Under the pieces are notes generated by a model that ran no database searches, had not been told where the DNA came from, and saw only the letters and a list, made by a program, of their open reading frames with translations. From Gibbula magus (Eukaryota; Mollusca; Gastropoda; Trochida; Trochidae), in the NCBI GenBank assembly GCA_936450465.1, contig OW388296.1:40018023-40082022 (forward strand): 64,000 nt of DNA, in the 5' to 3' direction. Position numbers and translations under genes: made by a program. Shown in pieces: positions 51,201-60,200 of the stretch. How positions within the stretch are numbered: the first letter of the stretch is position 1; every line of letters starts with the position of its first letter.

Positions 51201-54200
51201 TGCGGTTCTGGCTGAACTTCCAATGAAAGCTCGCATTCACTTTCTCTGTCTCTTTGATAAAATAAAGAATATTTTATTTGCAATGACATGTATTACAATG
51301 AAATTACAATGCATTTATGTACAAATATACACAATATTTACCTGCGGTTGTGCGCAGAACAGCTTTAGGGACCTAACAAGGTATGTATATAATGTGTATA
51401 TACTAGTCCACACTTCGGCTCTCTTTACTTTCAATTTTCTTCTTCTTCATTCCCTTCTTCATTTCTTTCTTTTTCCGTGGCAGTGATGTAAGCCCTGGAA
51501 TAGTCAGTGGCGGTGTGGTACAGTTTGAAGCATGGTGCGGCGCACAGAGAAACATTACAATCTGTACATTCATAAGAAGACTCTCTGCCTACTCGTTTTT
51601 TCTTCCTTGCTGGCCCATTGCCTTCTTCAATCTGTTTTGCGAGGACGGCGCGTTTTGCCTTAGAGCATACCACACACATCCTTGTGACGTTTTTCTTCCT
51701 TCCGACAGGCTCAATCTTCGTCGGAAAGTGACGTCCATGAAGACGAGTGACACTCTCGTCGCTCGTGCTCGGCCGACCACGGGGACGTCTGCAAAGTGAT
51801 GGAACTTGTTCCTTGTCCGCAAATGTTACTATATGTTGCGCCAAAGCCTTCCTGTATTCCCGACTTGTTTTTAGAGGTTTATCTTTGCTATATTCTTTAT
51901 AAACGATGTAAGAGTTCAACATGGCAACGTTGAGAACGTGAAACCAAGAACGTGAAACCAAACCCGTTTCCACCACTTCAGGGTCTTCACTCGGAACGGC
52001 GTGTACGACAACATCTGGTCGGCCCGATCAACACCTCCCATGTACTTGTTGTACGTTGTTACAATGCGCGGCTTGAGAACTGGTTCCCCTGTTGCCCGGT
52101 TCTTCTTCCCTGTTTGTTCAAGTTGTGTATCTTCAACAGTAGACATGAGAAGCACTGATTTTCTATCTTCGTAGCGAAGAACGAGTAGGCCATGGTTGTG
52201 AGAAACTGTCATGTCCCCTTGCTTGGCTTTCTTTTTAGGTTTCTTGACTGAATCAGGAAGTCCCTTTCGATTGGCTCTCAACGTCCCCGTGGCACCTATT
52301 CCCCGCTCCCACAAATTTATGTACAGATTTGTGGACGAATAGTAGTTGTCCATAAAGATGTGATGCCCCTGTCCAACGTAGTCGTTCACCAAGTCCATGA
52401 CTACATCATAAGTTTTGCCACCTTCAGAAACCGGTTCATTCGTTTTTCCAGTGTAGAGTTTGAACTTGCAAACGTATCCGTTGTGCGAGTCACACAACAT
52501 GAAAGCCTTTATCCCATACTTCTTAGGCTTGTCGGGAAGATAAACTTTGAAAGATAAGTTACCTTTCCAGGGCACCATGCCCTCGTCGACTGAAATGTTT
52601 TGATGCGGTTTATACACTCTTGAAAAACGGTGAACTATCCGGTTATACAAGTGTCCCAGTTTATTTATTGGTGAAAAGCACGGGGTGTTACGGCCCGGCA
52701 TCCTCCTGTTGTCAGCCAAGTGTAGGTAGGTTATAAGAAGCCAAAACCTGTCTCGGGGCATGCACTTGGCGAAGAAAGGCGTTGAGGTAACATCACTTGT
52801 TGACCAGTAATCAGCAAAGTTTCTCTGCACAACCAATGACATGGCAATTGTCATGGCTACAAATACCTTCATCTCTTCTGCATTAGTGTCTTGCCACTGT
52901 TGCATTCTTGAACGGGGTCTTAGAATTTTGTCCTCCATTGCTTGTTTGAAATATCTATTGGTTTCCGTTGCCATGTCCTCATAGTCATCATTATGTATAA
53001 ACAAATTGAAAAAGTCAATAGGTTCAGGGTTCTCAGGAAGTTCTATGAACTGGCGCAACCCAGTTTGACCAGTGAAAGGCAAGTTTACACGTGGCCGCGG
53101 ACCATCCACCCACTCATCAAACGTCTGTGAATTATCATGATTATATTGTGGTATTTCGGCAAACTCCTCCTCAAAACCACTAAAGTCTTCTTCGGTGGAA
53201 TTACCGGCGGCTAGAATCTTTCTGGCAATCTCTGTCTCTATATCACTCAGAGCATCTGTGTCACCATGTTCACTATCTATTACAGTGTCCCGATCATATG
53301 CATCATCACTGTCTAAACCACTGCTACCATCACTGTCAGTTGACTCCATATCAGAGGCTTCATCAGCATGGATCTCGTTGATGAAGTCGTCGTCGCTTGT
53401 AACGGCTTCAAAGCTGCGTGTCCTAGTATGCAACGTCCTAGGCCGTCGCAGGGCCTTGCGTCCACGTCCGCGCAGCATTCTGCTTCAACCTGTAAATGAT
53501 TGAAAATGCGTTAGATGTATGCAACATATAACATGTGATTAGAGACAATAAACATACAGAGATAATGAATGTGAGCTTCATGGACGTTCATTTGCCAGTT
53601 TCAGAACCTCCCGGCGCATCTAGGACGACTGCGCCGCAAGCGCCGACGGCGCCGACGGCTTCTGACATCGCGCCGATTTTTCCGACGCATATGTCAAACG
53701 GACCATTTTCTGATTTCCTCGGCGACGTGTAGCACCGGGCGCGAGGCCCGGAAAATAAACTACTATGTCAGGGAAGCTCGGGTTGTCAGTTGCCGAATGA
53801 CTTCTCTTTTCGAGAAGCAGAGCATCCAAGGAGCGGTCTCTCGAGGCGGAGCCCGGACCCATGGGAGCATACTCCCATGCTCTCCGGGAATTCCCGTCCC
53901 CGTCTTCCGCGGCGGACCCCGGATTCAATCGCGGGACAGGTTTCCCATGTTCTCTTTTGAGAACGAGAGACTCCGAGGAACAATCCTATGGGACGAACCC
54001 CGGATTCTATTGGGAATGGGTTCCCATGCCCTCTCGACATATATAGCAGAAACCTTCATACCTCGGAATGACACGAACCTTTATTTCAAAGTAGAAACAA
54101 AAAAATAATTTGCACAAAAAGTTTGGGGGGTGGCGACCAAAAGCGGGGGGGTCCGCGCACCCCCCGGTAGATATTTATACTTGTGGGTCGGTCCCGAAGA

Positions 54201-57200
54201 TGACGGACCACGCCCATGTTCATGGGAATTTTTTCTCATTATGTCATGGCGAATCCCGTCGGAAATTCCCCTGCTCACGAAAAAACTAATACCTAAAAAA
54301 GTAATTGTGATACAAAAGAACTTTGGTAATAAAAGTGGTGAGGAATCAAATTCTCCATCTGCTCAGTTCAGTCCGCTACACATATAAATAATTCTTCAAA
54401 TCTTATTGAATGAAACGTCTTTTATTCAATAATGTAAAAGATAAAATAATAAATTCAATTCAAATGGTTTGGAAAGGTGCGCCCTCGCATTTGAATTTTA
54501 GAAATAAAAACCTTTCGCAAATGGCATCAGTAACAAAAATGTTCACGCATTTTTAGAAACTCCGAAAAGTGAAATATTTTCCTGAGAAAATATTCCCACG
54601 AAAAGGCTTTTCCCCGAGCGGCTGGTCCCGTACTCAAATATATTTTCACTTTTATGTTATAATTTTTTTTCCAAAACTGGAAACAAAATTCCGTCATGAC
54701 AGTTGTTCATCGTTTATAAAGCTCTATATTTGCGTATCAAAAGAACAGTATTTTAGTTATATATTATCATACTTCTACACTTATGCGTACATCAATATTG
54801 CGGCTCTTTGCGCATGCATAGTTCTTCCCAAAAACATGCGCATTATATCTGGAATTAAAGACAATGTTTTTCTCTTTACAATGATGTAAAAATTATAAAA
54901 ATCGGACTTGCGGTTCAAAAGTTATGAAGTGCGAAAATTATACCTTTTGGCGCGGCGCTTTGCGCATGCAGAGTTCTTCCCGAAAACATGCGCATTATAC
55001 ATGGAATTGAAGACAATGTTTTTCTCTTTACAATGATGTAAAAATTATAAAAATCGGACTTGCGGTTCACAAGTTATAAAGCCCGTAATGATGGTATATG
55101 CTAAGAGCGCCACTTATTCAAAGCCGAATATCACCTTCTGCGCGACACCTGGCGCATCAAAAGTTATTGCCGAAAATACACGTATTTTATATGGAATTGA
55201 AGACAATTCTTTTATCTATATACTGATAAAAAAATTATGAAAATATCCCAAGTAGTTTCTTAGAAATAGAGCGCCGAGGCATGTTGGGGTAAATGCGCCA
55301 CATGTATCAAAATTCAAAAGTGCGAAAGTCGGCTATCTCTGTGCGATTGCTGTATTTTCAGTTATGTTAGCGCAATTGCGATTTTTATATGGGAATAAAG
55401 GCCATTCTTTCCTCTTTATTTTGGTATAAAAAAAAATGAAAACAACCAATTGGTTCATATGATACGAAGTGCGAGAGAAAGGTAGCTTATCGCAATATCT
55501 TCCCGTAATTAGAAGCTATCTGCCCATGTGGCGAGATGCGAGACAGATAAGCATAGGCTATCTGCCCATGTGGCGGGATGCGAGACAGATAAGCCTGTAC
55601 GGGCCTATCTCACCCCGGGGCAGTGCAGACACTTAGGTGCTAATTAGCCGCCGGGCAGTGTAGCCATCGGAGCGAAGCAGGACAAAATTGGCCTTTTGTA
55701 AAGCTAATTATCGATGCGTTACGGGTCAACAATGCACACGCAAATTGGTGTGAATTTTGCTGGACGTTCTGACCAGACACTGAAGAAAGTTTTATTCTCA
55801 TTGCGGGCTGCGAGGCATAAATACAGCCATTCTCATGCAGCGAGTCGCGGAAACAATCGACTCGGGACCCGGTATGGAGGCTAGCCCAGTACATAGACAG
55901 GCGTGAATTCTTCTAAGTAAGCGATCCGGGATCCGTACTGGAGTACCTACGAATCGCTTATAGCCCGCCCGGATTATTCCGTCGCCCGCATGTTAAGGGT
56001 TAGCATGCTATATTTTGAATGTCAGATCCAACATTTTCAGAACTAACTCACCATAATGGACAATTTTATAGACCTGAAATGTCAAAGTGTTACATTTCCT
56101 TGCTTCCTAAGAGTGATCATTAGTATAAGTAACTCTATTATATATATTTACTTAACTGAATTTTCCGTTAATGTTGCAGTCGATGAAGACGTACCACATT
56201 TACCAATCAGAGAGCAAGCAGGCCGAAACCAAACTGAGGACAGTCGAGTCTCAGAAGGTCAAGGTCGAACAAAATTTGTCCGGAAAGAACACGACGAGCC
56301 GAAAGTTGAAGGGTTTGGAGAGGCAAGCTGAAAAGGTAACCATTTTGTTGAAATTCTTTTCTCAAAGGTTTGAATGTTTTCCCAAGATCTGATTCCTGAT
56401 ATGTTTGGTACGACTGTTTTGACTACTCCAGAAAGAGAGAGTCAATTTTCTACGTAATATTATTTTTTGGACTGAAGATGAAAATGGAAGAGTACAAAAT
56501 GATGAGAGAACATTATAGAGACTTATTCTCTACAAGAAGTATTGGGATTTCTGATTGTACTTTTCAAATGTGTACTGTTTGTTAAAATAAAATGATGTGA
56601 ACAGTTTGTGAGTGTGTTGAATCTATGGGACAAAATAGCTGTCATCTTTTAAATCAACTTCCTTCTGCAAGGTATAACTTGCTCCTGTCTGCATCACTGG
56701 CTAATTTAAGCCTTGCCCCATTTCCTTTACTTTCCTGTGCTAAGATAGCAACCTGCTGCACCTGAACTGTATTGGGCTTGGTAGCACAGTTTGAGAGCAT
56801 GTCGAATCTATGAAACAAAATTTAAGAGCTGTTACTATTTAAATCTGAACTTTGACATGGAGACATCGTAACGACCTCTGTGACCTGTCCCTGACCTTGA
56901 AAACGGACTAATTAGCAGTTACTCACGGCTAGTCCTGATTTAACTAGATACTTTACAGAACGGAGCTGATAATGAAGGGGAACACATTGAAGATTTAGCT
57001 CACATGTAGTTTATGGTCCCATGAAGAGACAAATATCAACAAACATTGGATGATTGACAAACTCAAAATGTGAAACAAATGGTGTGTAAGATGCGCTATA
57101 GTGTTATATTTTACCACAAGTCTAAAGTGTAATACATTTGTGGAACAATTATATTTGTATATATATATATATTTTATTCTGACGCATCAATGTTTGATGT

Positions 57201-60200
57201 TATTTTGAACTTCCAAAGAATTTGATGGAAAACACTAAAATAAATTCAACAATAGTTGTTACATATAAATATATCAGCGATTATTTTATTGATAATTGCA
57301 AATAATTAAATCCTTAAAGGTCAAGTTTTAGAATTTTAGGTTAAGTCTTGTGTTTAGAAAACCTAAAATTCAGCCAATTTAATATAAAGTTGAGGTGTGA
57401 AAGCTTTTAACAAATTAGATGTTTGTTGAGTCAGTGCTTGATTGAGCAGCCGTCCTTTTGTTTATCACGGGTGATGATTCAATGTTTAAAATAAATAAAA
57501 TTGTCCATAATGTCTTCAACTCATTGACTAGGAACTCAATAAGAAATGTTCCCGGAACCTTGGTGAGGTCCGGCATGTTTTTTTTCACCTATTTTACCAT
57601 CTTATCTGATAAGGCATTCAACGCTAATGGCAAACTTTACTGCAAGCAAAACTTTTGTCTGTTTGGCTGGTATAATTGTGTTTAAAGCCGTATTCAGACG
57701 AGAGTTAATCTCAGTTTTGGTTTTGCAAGATTAGAACTAGCACCACCAATATTTTAAAGCTTAAAATAGAGTCTAGCTTTGATTCATGTGAAACTGGAAG
57801 TCTACCAATGTAATATTTGCTAACTGTTTCTTTAAAATTATTCTTCATTAAATACTTGAATGGACTTTACATTGATGAAGAGAAAATTGCAGAATCAAAT
57901 AATGGACAAACTTTACAGTGATCTTCTTATTTCTGTACAATAAAAATTTTTTTTGATTGTGTCTCTAAAGGTGTGAGGTGTACTTTAATTTGACAACAGT
58001 CAAAATTAACATAGATTAAATTGGTGTGACTAAACCTTAAGTCAATTCACTTCATGATTTACATGAAATACTATTTCATATTTATTTTATTATTTATAAA
58101 TTGTCAACTGTTATTTCAGCGACAAGCAAAGTACTCGGAGAACAAGCTGAAGTCGCTGAAGGCGCGCAACGACTACCTCCTGTGTATCGAGGCTTCCAAC
58201 TCGGCCATCACCAAGTACTTCTCCGATGATATCTCCGACCTCATGGACGTGAGTTACTGTCTTATCAATCTCGCAGTGCCTGCTTACCTTTAATTTCTTA
58301 CTAATATTTACTCAAGTTAATTTATCACTGACAGAAATTTATATCCTCCAAAATTTCAAGTTTCAAGTTCAAGTTTAACCCTTATCTTGCCCAATATTTC
58401 CATATTTATTAAGTCATGGTTCACCTTCCAGTCCTCCTGTATTTTGTAAAATCTTTTACAAATTTCGGGGGCGGGATAGCGCAGTGGTTAGCGCGTTCGG
58501 CTTCGGATCAAGAGGTCTGGGGTTCAAATCCCGCCAGGGGCACAGCAACTTTGTCTGCAGTAGAGAACTGTTCTACACGCAGTAAGGTTTGCGTGCAATG
58601 CTACACTGAATCTCAGCGTAGTACCACCCATTGTTCGCGAGTTCCAGCCGCTGCTTGCAGGTTTCACCGGAATGCATAGCCACATGGCGTTGCGGGCTTT
58701 CTCCCTGCCATAATACTAGCAGCCGCGATATAAGTGAAATACTCTTGGAAGCGGCGTTAAACCCCAACTAACCTCACCTTTAAAAATTTCATCCAGTTAG
58801 AGGAATCAATGCACTGGGAAACTTTGTACTAGATATAATGATTTGAAACAACAACAAATGGTTCATTTCTCCTTAAAGAAAGTTTTAAATGTAAAATCTC
58901 TCAAAATGAAAAAAGGCTTGTTTAATCTGAAGACGTTCAACTTTTGAGTATTTGAAGTGAATTTTAGAAGTGGCATATATAAGAAGAGGAAGATATTCTG
59001 TAAAACGACTTCTTTATTGTGAATGTCTCAGAGTATAAGTTTACTCCTAGCCTTTCTCAGGTTGAATTCCACATTCCACCTGAGGAAGGAGTAAGTGTAT
59101 ACCCCAAAACATCATGTTTTTTCACATTGAAGAAGTTGATATCCACAAAACATTCCTGTTCTTAAACTTTTACCAGCTTATATGATAGAAGTACACGTTT
59201 GTGTTAGTATAATGGATGTTAGGTTTGTTGTAGTACAGTTGCAATATGATCGTAGTCTCTCTCTGAACTAGTTACGATGCCTTAAGTCAGAAGCTCCAGA
59301 ATAGTCTGGCGCTAAGTATTTCACCAGGTTTAAAAACACAATTAAAAATCCCCTGGAGATAGAGTTGCTGACGAGATAATCCAGGCAGCAAACATAGACT
59401 CAAATTTGTAAAGTTTCAGATATGCACGCCACTGATTTCAAACCAAACACTGTCAGTTCCGACAGAAAAAACTGACGTGATATGTTACATATAACGAGCA
59501 TGCATGTTTATCCACCGCTACATTCGTCCAATCAGAAAGCATCTTCAGACAGAAAGAACCCAAATTTTATCTTCTCAAGACCCAGAATAATTCAGCTGCC
59601 CCAAAGTAAAGTACCTGAAGACGGAATGTTTTAATAGTTTTTTTTCGAGGCTCCTGATGAGAAAATAGTTTTTGTCATTTCATGAAAGAGGGAAAATGTT
59701 GAAGAGTTTCCATGGGAATTGCAACGATTATGAACGATCCCCATGATGCAAGCAGAGGAAGCCTCTGTATTTGCAGATGTCTCAGAACTTGTGGGAAAAA
59801 ATTTCTCAAAGCGGTCTGTGTTTCATCTGAGAGATGCTTGCAGTCGAGTAATTTGAACCCACAAGGGCAGAAGAGCATCAATGAAAATAAGCTTGTTCTC
59901 AAACAGTCGTGTATATCTGTAGCTAGCTCACGGCAATATCTGCACCAGGCCTTGTAATCTTAAATAAGCTAATTTGCTTTTTGACATGATGCTGATATTA
60001 AACTGTGATTGGGATTTTGATATTTACTTTTATCATAAATTACCAAGATTAATTGCCTTTGAAAAAAGTTTCTTTCAAATTTGTGAGTATTTATATGAAA
60101 ATTGATGTTAATGAATATAAACAAATTGTTTTGATAGCTTGTGTGCATATCTTTATAGATTCCTATTTCTTCATGTTCTTGACTTCACAAAATGTCCTTC

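Larger units (their letters stand above)
49838..55999 (-). mobile_element. piggyBac transposon, 6.2 kb, with frameshifted transposase
   Basis: TTAA at 49834-49837 and TTAG at 56000-56003 border the element; piggyBac duplicates TTAA, so the right copy has one base changed. Termini are CCCTTACGTTGCG and CGCATGTTAAGGG. The transposase is on the minus strand in the middle. On both sides lie several direct copies of a subterminal repeat containing GAATTGAAGACAATTTATTC and CTTTACAATGATATAAAAAT, at about 50200, 50350, 50710, 50925, 54850, 55005 and 55190. The GC-rich stretch at about 53600-54280 lies upstream of the transposase start and may include its promoter. The right end lies 180 bp before srGAP exon 56180. 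Confidence 0.93.
46532..56179 (+). other. srGAP intron of 9.6 kb hosting a piggyBac transposon
   Basis: It contains SINEs at 46596 and 49446 and the 6.2-kb piggyBac element at 49838-55999. The stretch 46867-49440 is AT-rich and shows no exon, RNA gene or named repeat. Confidence 0.6.

Noticed and set aside
51515..53503. Plus-strand frames across the transposase (for example 53195-53503)
   Set aside because: They are antisense shadows of the well-supported minus-strand piggyBac transposase.
58467..58545. Functional tRNA genes at the SINE heads (also 13402, 22689, 41905, 46596, 49446)
   Set aside because: A and B boxes are present but each is followed by the same long SINE body and the acceptor stems do not pair, so they are SINE promoters and not tRNA genes.
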